64,000 nt of DNA, from positions 3,038,001 through 3,102,000 of the forward strand of contig NZ_CP109013.1 of NCBI RefSeq assembly GCF_036226745.1, in the 5' to 3' direction. This DNA comes from Streptomyces sp. NBC_00683. GTDB lineage: Bacteria > Actinomycetota > Actinomycetes > Streptomycetales > Streptomycetaceae. The notes beneath the pieces were generated by a model, which worked only from the letters and a program-made list of their open reading frames with translations, did no database searches and was not told the DNA's origin. Below, piece after piece: positions 26,891 to 35,203 of this stretch (the stretch's first letter is position 1; each line of letters starts with the position of its first letter). The translations under genes and the position numbers were made by a program.

Positions 26891-27295
26891 ATGCTCGTCC
26901 GTGACGCCATGAGCACGGTGGTTCTCACCATCGGCCCGACCCACACCCTCCGCCAGGCCGCCCGGCTGATGTCGGTCCGCCGTGTCGGAGCAGCCGTCGT
27001 CCATGACCCGGACACCTGCGGGTTCGGCATCCTCACCGAACGCGACATCCTCAACGCGGTCGGATCGGGCCAGAACCCCGATGTCGAGACCGCCTCCAGT
27101 CACACCACCACCGATGTGGTCTTCGCCGCCCCTGTCTGGACCCTGGAGGAGGCGGCCGAGGCCATGACGCACGGCGGCTTCCGGCACCTGATCGTGCTGG
27201 ACGACGACGGACCGGTAGGCATCGTGTCGGTGCGCGACATCATCCGCTGCTGGGCTCCGGCCGCGCGCCGCCCTCCGGTGGAGCTGGTCGGCTGA
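26891..27295 (+). CDS. CBS-domain protein
   Basis: 134 residues made of two CBS motifs: LVRDAMSTVVLTIGPTHTLRQAARLM and GFGILTERDIL, then TLEEAAEAMTHGGFRHLIVLD and GIVSVRDIIR. Such stand-alone pairs bind adenosine nucleotides and report cell energy. ATG 26891 is 10 nt after AAGGAGGT; the GTG inside that sequence (26879) is a less likely start. Closed by a 15-bp hairpin. Confidence 0.92.
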   Translation: MLVRDAMSTVVLTIGPTHTLRQAARLMSVRRVGAAVVHDPDTCGFGILTERDILNAVGSGQNPDVETASSHTTTDVVFAAPVWTLEEAAEAMTHGGFRHLIVLDDDGPVGIVSVRDIIRCWAPAARRPPVELVG

Positions 27296-27307
27296 GCGGG
27301 GGCACCG

Positions 27308-27348
27308 CGCGACCGGCCGGCTCCGCGCACGGAAGCCGGCCGGTCGCG
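27308..27348 (+). terminator. Terminator after the CBS protein
   Basis: Perfect 15-bp stem CGCGACCGGCCGGCT/AGCCGGCCGGTCGCG with an 11-nt loop, 12 nt after the stop. Confidence 0.9.
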
Positions 27349-27430
27349 TGGGGACGGAGGTCGTCGCGGGCGCGGCCGAGGTGCGCCGTACGCCTGTCAT
27401 GACACCGTTCAACTGCGGCCCAACACCCCG

Positions 27431-28435
27431 TCAATTCACGTCAAGCACCTGCGAGGCCGGGCCGCTCGCCTGATCCGTCGCCGGGCCCTCGATCCATCCC
27501 CGACGCGCGGCGATCACCCCGGCCTGGAAACGGTTGGCCGCGCCCAACTGCTCGTGCAGCCTGCTGATCCGCCGGCGCATCGTCCGCACCGACCAGCCCA
27601 ACTGGCGTGCGATCGCCTCGTCCTTGAGGCCGCTGACCAGCAACGTCAGCATCTGACGGTCCTCCTCGCCAAGCGGGTCGTCCACCGGGGCGTCCAGCGG
27701 GGTGGCCGTGCGCCAGCACAGTTCCCAGTAGTCGATCAGCCCGTCGAGCAGCGCCGACGGCCGGATCACGGCGGCGCGTACGTTCTCGGTGAAGTCCAGG
27801 GTGAGCGGCATCAGGGCGAGCCGGCGGTCCGCTATCGCGAGCTTGATCCGCAGCCCGGGCAGCACCCGGGCGTGCTCACCGTGCGCCACGAGCTCCCGGA
27901 TGTCGCCGAGCACACCGGGCCACTCCAGGGCCTCGGGGGCGTACACCGCGCGGTAGCGCACCCCGCGCGAAAGGGCCGCCGACTCCACCGGATTGGATGT
28001 GGTGAGCGCGTACGGCGGACGGTCCAGCGTGATGACCTCGTTGCGCGCCTCCTGCTGAAGCCGTACGAACCACCGGCCCAACGCCTCACTGCCGTCGACC
28101 ACTTCGACCTGTTCCGAGCTGCCCTGCCGGGCCGTGGCGAAGAGCCGCGACAGCTCTCCGGCCGCCGATCGCACCCCGTCCAACTCGGCGGTACGGGCCC
28201 GTACGAGGGCATCGACCGCCCCGTTCGGATCGATCGCGGCATAGCGGCGACGGGTACCCGAAAGGCGTCCGACCAGGCCGTTGTCCCGAAGTCGGTCCAG
28301 GGCGCGGCCGGTGCGCTCGGGCGTGGACCCCAGGTCCGCCGCGATGTCCGCGGGGCCCGCGGTGTGCCGGACGAGAATGGCCCGGTAGACGCTCTCGTCG
28401 AACGGTTCGATACCGGCTGCGGTGAGTTGGGACAT
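27431..28435 (-). CDS. Transcriptional regulator with TrmB-like N-terminus and LuxR-type C-terminal HTH
   Basis: 334 residues. N-terminal winged helix like TrmB/MarR (YRAILVRHTAGPADIAADLGSTPERTGRAL), a central domain with EVVDGSEALGRWFVRLQQEA resembling a phospholipase-D-like sensing fold, and a C-terminal GerE/LuxR helix-turn-helix (LLVSGLKDEAIARQLGWSVRTMRRRIS). ATG 28435 is preferred to 28447. It is divergent from the large subtilase with only 90 nt between starts; this arrangement suggests it controls the protease, which is inference. Confidence 0.88.
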   Translation of the reverse strand: MSQLTAAGIEPFDESVYRAILVRHTAGPADIAADLGSTPERTGRALDRLRDNGLVGRLSGTRRRYAAIDPNGAVDALVRARTAELDGVRSAAGELSRLFATARQGSSEQVEVVDGSEALGRWFVRLQQEARNEVITLDRPPYALTTSNPVESAALSRGVRYRAVYAPEALEWPGVLGDIRELVAHGEHARVLPGLRIKLAIADRRLALMPLTLDFTENVRAAVIRPSALLDGLIDYWELCWRTATPLDAPVDDPLGEEDRQMLTLLVSGLKDEAIARQLGWSVRTMRRRISRLHEQLGAANRFQAGVIAARRGWIEGPATDQASGPASQVLDVN

Positions 28436-28525
28436 GCGGCGGATCATGGCCCGTGTGTGCCAGTGACAGCAATGGGCCAGCCCAAATCGTTGTCCCGACC
28501 CTGCCGTGGCGATTAGTCATCTGTC

Positions 28526-31500
28526 ATGGCAATCCCTCGGGTCCCTCGTTCACCCCGCCCCATTCGAAGATCGGGCCGGCCTCCCCGGCGCGCACTGACG
28601 ACCGGAATCGCGCTGACCGCCGCACTCGGCGGACTGCTCGCCGCGGCTCCGGCACCCGCGACCGCCACCCCGGCGAACGACCCCGCGCAGCGGGTGATCG
28701 TGACCCTGACGGGTGCGGCAGCCGCGTCCGGCGGCAGCGGACTCCGCTCGGCCGACGCGGGCACCGTCGCCTCCGCCCGCCGGGCGCTGGCCGGACGCCA
28801 GCAGTCGTTCCTCGACGGTGCGAAGCGCGCGGGCCTGCATCCGGGCTCGCCCCGCAAGCTGAATCTGCTGGTCAACGCGGTGGCGGTGACGGTCAAGGCC
28901 TCCGAGGCCGAGGCGCTGCGGGCGCTGCCCGGGGTGGTCTCCGTCCAGCCCGACGCCAAGGTGAGGATGTACACCGACACCAGCGTGCCGCTCATCGGTG
29001 CCCCGGAGGTCTGGAAGCGCAAGGACCCCGGCGGCAAGGGGGCCGACGGCAGCGGCGTGACCGTCGCCGTGCTCGACAGCGGGGTCGACTACAGCCACCC
29101 CGACCTGGGCGGCGGCTTCGGCGAGGGCCACAAGGTCGTCGCGGGCCACGACTTCGTCAACGGCGACGACGACCCGATGGACGACAACGGCCACGGCACG
29201 CACGTCGCCGGGATCATCGCGTGCAGGGCCGCGGCCAGGGGCGGCGTCACCGGCGTCGCACCGGGGGCCGCCCTGACCGCGTACAAGGTCATGAACGCCA
29301 ACGGAGAGGGCATCACCTCCGACATCGTTGCCGGAATCGAGGCCGCGATCGACCCGGCCAACCCGCACCGCGCCGATGTCATCAACCTCAGCATCGGCGG
29401 TTACGGCGACGGCAGCGATCCGCTGGGCCTGGCGGCGACGGCCGCCACCCGGGCCGGAGTCGTGGTCGTCGCAGCCGCGGGGAACGAGGGACCCGGATCG
29501 GGCACCGTCGGCTCGCCCGCCGCGGCCGACGGAGTGATCGCGGTCGGCGCCTCGGTCAGCGGGCTGCGCCTGCCGGGTGCCGTCTACCGGGACGGCGGCA
29601 GGATCCAGACGTACCGCGGTGTCCTGTCCGCCAACCCGCCCGCGAATCCGCTCACGACCGAACTGGTCGACGTGGGCCAGGGCGCTCCGGAGGACTGGGA
29701 CCGCGCCGGGGACGTCGAGGGCAAGGCCGTACGCCTCGACATACCGGTGGCCCAGCAGGTCCAGGACGTCACCACCTGGGAGATCGAGCAGGCCCGCGAG
29801 GCCGAACGGCGCGGCGCGGTCGCGCTCGTCGGCGGTTCCTCGGGCGGAGGCCCGGTCCTGTCCGTACCCGAGGGCCGGACCGCGGACACGGACCCGCTGC
29901 GGCTCCCCGCGGACAGCGCGGGCGTCAAGGAATCCGGCGACTCGATGCGGATGGACTCCGTCGTCATGCTCGGCGTCGACTCCACCCAGTACGCCGAGCT
30001 CTCGGCACGTCTGGGCGCCGGGAAGGTCGAGATCACCCTCACCGGTACGGATGTGACGGACCGGATCCCGTCGTTCTCCTCGCGCGGCCCCGACCTCGGC
30101 TGGAACCTCAGGCCCGACCTCGTCGCACCCGGTTACGACATCCTCTCCACGGTCCCCAAGGCCCTCTATGCCCCCGGCTACTACCGCATGTCGGGTACGT
30201 CGATGGCGGCGCCGCACGTCGCGGGGGCCGCGGCCCTGATCCGCCAGCTCCACCCGGAGCAGACCCCTGACCAGGTCCGTTCCGACCTGGTCGGCGCCAC
30301 GGAGAAGGTCGCGGACGGCGAACCGACGAGCTACGGCTCCGGCCGGCTCGACCTCCCTGCCGCGGCGGACGCGGCCGCCGCAGGCCTCACGACCTCGCCG
30401 AGCTCCCTGTCGTACGGGCTCGCCGACACGGCGGGACCGTCGGTCGGCGGGACCCGGAAACTGACGGTGAACAACGCCTCGGACAAGACCCGTTCGGTGC
30501 GTCTGCGGGTCAGCGGCGACGCGACCGTGAGCCCGCGGACGCTGCGCGTCCCGGCGGGCGGGAGCGCCGTCGCAACGGTGACCGTGCGGGCCGACCGGCC
30601 TGCCGGCGAGGCGGAGATCAGCGGCGAGGTGACGCTCACCCCGGCCGGCGGCACGGCTGTGCGGGTGCCCTACCTCCTCGTCGTACGACAGCTCTTCGTC
30701 CAGGCGGGCCCCGATCCCAGCGACGGCAACTCCGGGGTCGCGATCTTCACTCCGGCCCCGCTCGCCGAGGCCCCCGTCGTGACGGTGAAGCCGCCGCACG
30801 GCCACAGCCGTGAGATCAGGGCGACCCTGCGGTCAGGCAATGTCTACGAGGCGCGGGTGACCGGAGCGGGCGAGGGCACGCACCTGGTGTCCGTCCGGGC
30901 GCGGACCACCACCGGTCAGACCCTGCGCGGCAGCGACGGCTTCGAGGTCACGCCGCCGGACAGCCGCCGCAGCCGCTGGACACCGGTCGGCCCGTACGAC
31001 GCGAGCGGGCAGATCACCGTCGCGGCGAACAGGCCGGGGCGGGCCGCGCTCACCCAGGACTCGAAGGTCGGCCCCTGGGTCACCGACGACGGGGACAACT
31101 GGCGCCAGCTCGACCGGCTGCCCGTCACCGACCAGGTCGGCGCGGGAAGCCTGGTCATCGACGCGAGGAACGCCGACCGCTGGTGGTACACGGTCAACAG
31201 CGCGAGCAATTTCCCGCGGACGTCCTCGATCCTGCGGACCGAGGACGCGGGCCGCACCTGGCAGACCCTGGACACCCCCGACTCCGTGATCAACCAGCTC
31301 GTCGCGGACGAGCGCACCCGCACCCTGATCGCGGTCACGGAGGGCGGACTGCAGATCAGCACGGACGGCGGTGACCACTGGTCGGCCGGACCGACCGGAA
31401 TACCGGGCACGGTCTACGACGCGGCGATCGGCGGCGACACCCTGTACTTCGCCACCGGCGACGCGGTGTGGGCCCGGTCCGGAGTCGCCTCGGGCGTGCT

Positions 31501-32761
31501 CGGCGAGGCACGGCAGGTCTACGACTCGAAGGGCTCCCCGACCGTCGAGATCACCGCGGACAGCGAGGTCGTGGCGGTGCACGTGATCGGTACGGGCGTC
31601 GTCGGATCCCACGACGGCGGGGCGAACTGGTCCCTGCTCATCGACCCGGGCTACGGCGTCAGCGGACTCACCGCAACCGGTGGGGACCTCTACCTGGGAG
31701 CGTCGGACGGCATCCGGGTCGGCCGTGACCACGGGCGGAACTGGTCGCTCCTGCCGGGTGTCAGCACCACGTCCGTGCTGACCGATCTCGACCGCTGGAG
31801 CGACGGTTCGCTGACGCTCTCCGCCAGCAGCAACGGCATCTACCGAGGTACCGCGAAGGGCGAGGACTACCGCCGTATCGGCATCCAGGGCGGCACCGTC
31901 AACGACCTGGTGGTCAGCGGCGACGTCCTGCTGGCGGCCGACGACATCGGCACCCAGCGCACCACCGTCCCCGCCGCGGATCCGGACTGGGGCACCACGG
32001 GTGGCGAGGGCACCATCGGCAGCGGCACCTCGGCGCTCGTCGTCTCCCCGCAGGACTCCAGGGTGCTGTGGCGCACCCAGGCGGACGCGTTCGGCGGCTT
32101 CTCCGTCGAGCGCAGCGGGGACCGGGGCCTGACCTGGGAGGCGAAGGGGAACAGCTCCGGTCAGGTGACCTCGCTCGCCGTGCACCCGGCAGACCCCGAC
32201 CGGGTGTACGTCGGGTACGGGAACCAGCAGAGCACCGGCCTCTTCAGCACCGAGAACGGCGGTACGACGTGGAAGAACCTGATCCACGACAGGTACTTCA
32301 CCGCCGTCTCCGGTGACCCCGGGAACCCGCGGGAGCTGCTGCTGGGCGCGCCCGACGGCCTCTACCGCTCGGACGACGGCGGCGCGACGGTCAGCAAGGT
32401 GACCGACGGCCGTGTCGACACCATCGAGCGCACGGGTTCGCAGCTGCTGATCGGGGGCGACACGATCCGGGTCTCCGACAACGGCGGCCGGACGTTCCGC
32501 ACCGCCGACACCGGCCGGCTGCCCCTGCGGGTGAGCGACATGCTCAAGGTCGGTCACACCCTCTATGCGGCGACCACGAGCGTCTGGGAGACGGCGCTGC
32601 CGCGCGGCGGCCGGGGTGTGCTGCGCTCGGACGACGGCGGGCGGAGCTGGCAGAACATCTCCACGGGCCTCCAGAATCTGGATGCCACCAGCCTGGCCAC
32701 GGACGGCCACCGGCTGTACGTCGGGACGGTCCAGGGGGGTGTGCACCGGCTCACCCTGTGA
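28526..32761 (+). CDS. Secreted S8 (subtilisin-like) serine protease with C-terminal beta-propeller repeats
   Basis: 1411 residues. Signal peptide with a twin-Arg-containing basic N-region (about 1-48, cleaved near ATATPA), I9-like propeptide (VIVTLTGAAAA to QPDAKV, about 55-150), and a peptidase S8 domain with Asp184 (AVLDSGVDYSHPDL), His223 (NGHGTHVAG) and Ser559 (GTSMAAPHVAG). A roughly 150-residue insertion between His and Ser looks like a PA domain. Immunoglobulin-like regions (about 630-830) are followed by eight or more Asp-box (BNR) repeats such as DGGDHWS, DGGANWS, NGGTTWK and DDGGRSWQN, forming one or two beta-propellers. Probably a secreted protease binding a surface or polymer; substrate unknown. 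Confidence 0.92.
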   Translation: MAIPRVPRSPRPIRRSGRPPRRALTTGIALTAALGGLLAAAPAPATATPANDPAQRVIVTLTGAAAASGGSGLRSADAGTVASARRALAGRQQSFLDGAKRAGLHPGSPRKLNLLVNAVAVTVKASEAEALRALPGVVSVQPDAKVRMYTDTSVPLIGAPEVWKRKDPGGKGADGSGVTVAVLDSGVDYSHPDLGGGFGEGHKVVAGHDFVNGDDDPMDDNGHGTHVAGIIACRAAARGGVTGVAPGAALTAYKVMNANGEGITSDIVAGIEAAIDPANPHRADVINLSIGGYGDGSDPLGLAATAATRAGVVVVAAAGNEGPGSGTVGSPAAADGVIAVGASVSGLRLPGAVYRDGGRIQTYRGVLSANPPANPLTTELVDVGQGAPEDWDRAGDVEGKAVRLDIPVAQQVQDVTTWEIEQAREAERRGAVALVGGSSGGGPVLSVPEGRTADTDPLRLPADSAGVKESGDSMRMDSVVMLGVDSTQYAELSARLGAGKVEITLTGTDVTDRIPSFSSRGPDLGWNLRPDLVAPGYDILSTVPKALYAPGYYRMSGTSMAAPHVAGAAALIRQLHPEQTPDQVRSDLVGATEKVADGEPTSYGSGRLDLPAAADAAAAGLTTSPSSLSYGLADTAGPSVGGTRKLTVNNASDKTRSVRLRVSGDATVSPRTLRVPAGGSAVATVTVRADRPAGEAEISGEVTLTPAGGTAVRVPYLLVVRQLFVQAGPDPSDGNSGVAIFTPAPLAEAPVVTVKPPHGHSREIRATLRSGNVYEARVTGAGEGTHLVSVRARTTTGQTLRGSDGFEVTPPDSRRSRWTPVGPYDASGQITVAANRPGRAALTQDSKVGPWVTDDGDNWRQLDRLPVTDQVGAGSLVIDARNADRWWYTVNSASNFPRTSSILRTEDAGRTWQTLDTPDSVINQLVADERTRTLIAVTEGGLQISTDGGDHWSAGPTGIPGTVYDAAIGGDTLYFATGDAVWARSGVASGVLGEARQVYDSKGSPTVEITADSEVVAVHVIGTGVVGSHDGGANWSLLIDPGYGVSGLTATGGDLYLGASDGIRVGRDHGRNWSLLPGVSTTSVLTDLDRWSDGSLTLSASSNGIYRGTAKGEDYRRIGIQGGTVNDLVVSGDVLLAADDIGTQRTTVPAADPDWGTTGGEGTIGSGTSALVVSPQDSRVLWRTQADAFGGFSVERSGDRGLTWEAKGNSSGQVTSLAVHPADPDRVYVGYGNQQSTGLFSTENGGTTWKNLIHDRYFTAVSGDPGNPRELLLGAPDGLYRSDDGGATVSKVTDGRVDTIERTGSQLLIGGDTIRVSDNGGRTFRTADTGRLPLRVSDMLKVGHTLYAATTSVWETALPRGGRGVLRSDDGGRSWQNISTGLQNLDATSLATDGHRLYVGTVQGGVHRLTL

Positions 32762-32777
32762 CGGGAGCGCACACAGA

Positions 32778-32819
32778 AGTGCGGGGTGGGGCAGCGGATC
32801 CGCTGCCCCACCCCGCACT
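32778..32819. terminator. Bidirectional terminator between the subtilase and katA
   Basis: Perfect 42-nt palindrome: 19-bp arms AGTGCGGGGTGGGGCAGCG and reverse complement around gatc. It separates convergent genes and can serve both strands. Confidence 0.95.
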
Positions 32820-32832
32820 CGTGTCCGACGGC

Positions 32833-34284
32833 TCAGCTCCGCAGGGCCTGTACCGCTGCTTCCAGCCGCTTGCCGAAGTCGGCGTCGGCCTGGCGGAAGT
32901 TGTTGATCGCGCGCTCGGCGATGTCGTCGCGCGAGACCTGTGAGATGAACCCGGCGAGGTTCTCGATCAGCCGGTCCTTCTCGTCCTCGGAGTAGAGCCG
33001 GTAGAGGTTTCCGGCCTGGACGAAGTCGTCGTCCTCTGCGTGGCCCGGGGCCTCGTGGTTGCCTGTGCCGCCGGTGACCGGGGTGGGCTCCCACAGCGGC
33101 CGGCCGGTCTGGACCGGACCGCCGAAGCTGTTCGGCTCGTAGTTCTTGCTGCCCGTGTGACGGCCGTCGTACAGATAGCCGTCACGGCTGTTCGTACGCG
33201 CCTCGGTGGCGTGGGGGCGGTTCACCGGCAGGTGGTCGGCGTTGATGCCGACGCGGTAGCGGTGGGCGTCGCCGTAAGCGAAGAGGCGGCCCTGGAGCAT
33301 CTTGTCCGGGGACGGTCCGATGCCGGGCACGAAGTGCGCGGGGCTGAAGATGGACTGCTCGACCTCGGCGAAGATGTTCTCCGGGTTGCGGTTGAGCTCG
33401 AGCTTGCCGATCTCCACCGGCGGGTAGTCCTCGTGCGGCCAGACCTTGGTCAGGTCGAACGGGTTGAAGCGGTAGTTCGCCGCCTCGGCCGCCGGCATGA
33501 TCTGCACCTGCACCGTCCAGGACGGGAATTCGCCGCGCTCGATGGACTCGCGCAGGTCGCGCTGGTGGCTGTCCGGGTCCACTCCCGAGAGCCGGTTGGC
33601 CTCGTCGGTGGTGAGGTTCTTGATGCCCTGGTCGGTCTTGAAGTGGTACTTGACCCAGAAGACCTCGCCGGCCTCGTTGTTCCACTGGAACGTGTGCGAT
33701 CCGTACCCATTCATGTGGCGCAGCGTGGCCGGGATTCCGCGGTCGCCGAACAGCCAGGTCACCTGGTGCGTGGACTCGGGCGACAGACCCCAGAAGTCCC
33801 AGACGTTGTCCGCCTCCTGCGAGCCGGTGTACGGGTCGCGCTTCTGGGTGTGGATGAAGTCGGGGAACTTGATGGCGTCCTTGATGAAGAACACCGGGGT
33901 GTTGTTGCCGACGAGGTCGTAGTTGCCCTCCTCGGTGTAGAACTTCAGCGCGAAGCCGCGGGGGTCACGCACCGCGTCGGCGGAGCCGAGGTTGCCCGCG
34001 ACCGTGGAGAAGCGCAGGAACGTCTCGGTCTGCTTGCCGACCTCGGAGAGGAACTTCGCGCGCGTCCACTGCGAGACGTCGCGGGTCAGCGTGAACGTGC
34101 CGTACGCACCCGCGCCACGGGCGTGCACTATGCGCTCCGGGATGCGCTCACGGTTGAAGTGGGCGAGCTTCTCCAGCAGCGCCTGGTCCTGCACGAGAAC
34201 CGGTCCACCCGGGCCGGCCGTCTCGCTGTTCTGGTTGTCGGCAACCGGTGCGCCGGCCTCCGTGGTGAGCGGTCCCTGCGTCAC
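32833..34284 (-). CDS. katA: Catalase, small-subunit clade (KatA)
   Basis: 483 residues. Monofunctional haem catalase: distal His in [12 protein letters not shown], Asn in the segment ending [13 protein letters not shown], and proximal Tyr in [14 protein letters not shown]. Length fits small-subunit catalases. Decomposes H2O2. Divergent from a Fur/PerR-type regulator gene as in the S. coelicolor catR-catA pair. GAGGCGCACGTG precedes the ATG. Ends at the shared palindromic terminator. Confidence 0.96.
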   Translation of the reverse strand: MTQGPLTTEAGAPVADNQNSETAGPGGPVLVQDQALLEKLAHFNRERIPERIVHARGAGAYGTFTLTRDVSQWTRAKFLSEVGKQTETFLRFSTVAGNLGSADAVRDPRGFALKFYTEEGNYDLVGNNTPVFFIKDAIKFPDFIHTQKRDPYTGSQEADNVWDFWGLSPESTHQVTWLFGDRGIPATLRHMNGYGSHTFQWNNEAGEVFWVKYHFKTDQGIKNLTTDEANRLSGVDPDSHQRDLRESIERGEFPSWTVQVQIMPAAEAANYRFNPFDLTKVWPHEDYPPVEIGKLELNRNPENIFAEVEQSIFSPAHFVPGIGPSPDKMLQGRLFAYGDAHRYRVGINADHLPVNRPHATEARTNSRDGYLYDGRHTGSKNYEPNSFGGPVQTGRPLWEPTPVTGGTGNHEAPGHAEDDDFVQAGNLYRLYSEDEKDRLIENLAGFISQVSRDDIAERAINNFRQADADFGKRLEAAVQALRS

Positions 34285-34368
34285 GTGCGCCTCCTGCGTT
34301 CATGTTCTGCACAGTCGTCATTCCCTGCACAGCCTGTCCCTTGGCCAATGCCAGTCCCGATCCTACAA

Positions 34369-34381
34369 TGGACAAAGTCCA
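34369..34381. promoter_or_regulatory. Candidate CatR operator between katA and catR
   Basis: Inverted repeat TGGAC-AAA-GTCCA, extended as caaTGGACAAAGTCCAagt, located 85 nt upstream of katA and 67 nt upstream of catR. CatR is known to repress both katA and itself; this is the best palindrome in the interval, but I cannot confirm the site. Confidence 0.55.
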
Positions 34382-34447
34382 AGTCAAGTGAGCATCCAAA
34401 GTCACACCCATTCGGGACTCAGCCCCTCCACTGTTAGGCTGGACCCC

Positions 34448-34867
34448 ATGAGTGACCTCCTGGAACGACTTCGCGGACGCGGCTGGCGCATGACGGCGCA
34501 GCGGCGTGTCGTGGCCGAGGTTCTTGACGGGGACCACGTACACCTGACGGCGGACGAGGTGCACGCGAGGGCTGTCGACCGGCTGCCGGAGATCTCCCGC
34601 GCCACCGTGTACAACACGCTGGGCGAGATGGTGTCCCTCGGCGAGGTCCTCGAGGTGTCGACCGACCGCCGGGCCAAGAGGTACGACCCGAACGCCCATC
34701 GCCCCCACCACCACCTGGTGTGCGCGCAGTGCGGAGCCATCCGGGACGTGCACCCGTCGGGAGATCCGCTGGCCGACCTGCCGGCCGACGAGCGCTTCGG
34801 TTTCACCGTCTCCAACGTCGAGGTGACCTACCGGGGCGTCTGCCCGAACTGCGCCGCCGCGGCCTGA
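34448..34867 (+). CDS. catR: CatR, Fur/PerR-family repressor of catalase
   Basis: 139 residues. Winged helix with GWRMTAQRRVVAEVL and LPEISRATVYNTLGEMVSLGEV, the HRPHHHLVCAQCGAIRDV metal-binding segment (His-rich plus CxxC) and a second CPNC near the C-terminus (structural zinc). The divergent katA makes a peroxide-sensing role (CatR/PerR type) more likely than iron sensing. Known mechanism: metal-catalysed oxidation or loss of zinc inactivates the repressor. Confidence 0.92.
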   Translation: MSDLLERLRGRGWRMTAQRRVVAEVLDGDHVHLTADEVHARAVDRLPEISRATVYNTLGEMVSLGEVLEVSTDRRAKRYDPNAHRPHHHLVCAQCGAIRDVHPSGDPLADLPADERFGFTVSNVEVTYRGVCPNCAAAA

Positions 34868-34898
34868 GCCGGACCGATCCCGCCCCCCCCTTGGGTGC

Positions 34899-34932
34899 GG
34901 GACTTCGCGGTACACGGGACCTCGCGGTGCAC
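34899..34932. repeat. 17-bp tandem repeat, two units
   Basis: gggacttcgcggtacac followed directly by gggacctcgcggtgcac (15 of 17 identical), downstream of catR. A 21-nt slip duplication (gactgaggcccggat... at 34981 and 35002) lies next to the following terminator. No other feature seen in this 170-bp gap. Confidence 0.8.
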
Positions 34933-35002
34933 GGCACCTTGCCCTTCGCGGGACCTTGGCCTCCACGCGACCGGACATACGACTGAGGCCCGGATACATA
35001 CG

Positions 35003-35040
35003 ACTGAGGCCCGGATCCTTTTCAGGATCCGGGCCTCAGT
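35003..35040 (-). terminator. Terminator of tRNA-fMet copy 1
   Basis: Perfect 16-bp stem ACTGAGGCCCGGATCC/GGATCCGGGCCTCAGT, loop ttttca, 6 nt past the tRNA 3' end on the minus strand. Confidence 0.92.
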
Positions 35041-35046
35041 CTTCAG

Positions 35047-35120
35047 TAGCGGGGACAGGATTTGAACCTGCGACCTCTGGGTTATGAGCCCAGCGAGCTA
35101 CCGAGCTGCTCCACCCCGCG
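35047..35120 (-). tRNA. tRNA-fMet (CAT), initiator, copy 1
   Basis: 74 nt without encoded CCA. Cloverleaf on the minus strand: acceptor CGCGGGG/CCCCGCT, anticodon arm CTGGGCTCATAACCCAG, T-loop GGTTCAAATCC. Initiator hallmarks: position 1 C opposes U72 (unpaired) and the anticodon stem has three consecutive G-C pairs (GGG/CCC). Confidence 0.95.
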
Positions 35121-35134
35121 TCGTTGTGAATGCA

Positions 35135-35163
35135 ACATTACGGTACCCCGCCGACCAGCGCAA
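35135..35163 (-). promoter_or_regulatory. Housekeeping-type promoter for tRNA-fMet copy 1
   Basis: On the minus strand: -35 TTGCGC (35163-35158), 17-nt spacer, -10 TAATGT (35140-35135), placing the start a few bases before the tRNA 5' end. The flank of copy 2 lacks this promoter. Confidence 0.6.
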
Positions 35164-35203
35164 ATCCCTTCCGCGGGCACCTGCGCCCCCAGGAGCGCAC
35201 CGT

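Larger units (their letters stand above)
35002..35128. repeat. 127-bp direct repeat, copy 1 (initiator tRNA plus terminator)
   Basis: Nearly identical (one mismatch, C35041/T37415) to 37376-37502. Contains terminator hairpin, tRNA-fMet and 8 nt of its 5' flank. The two copies bracket the Sel1/TPR gene in the same orientation. Confidence 0.97.

Noticed and set aside
28550..30805. 751-codon minus-strand frame opposite the subtilase
   Set aside because: Low-complexity Arg/Gly/Asp-rich translation, no motifs; the plus strand encodes a full catalytic triad.
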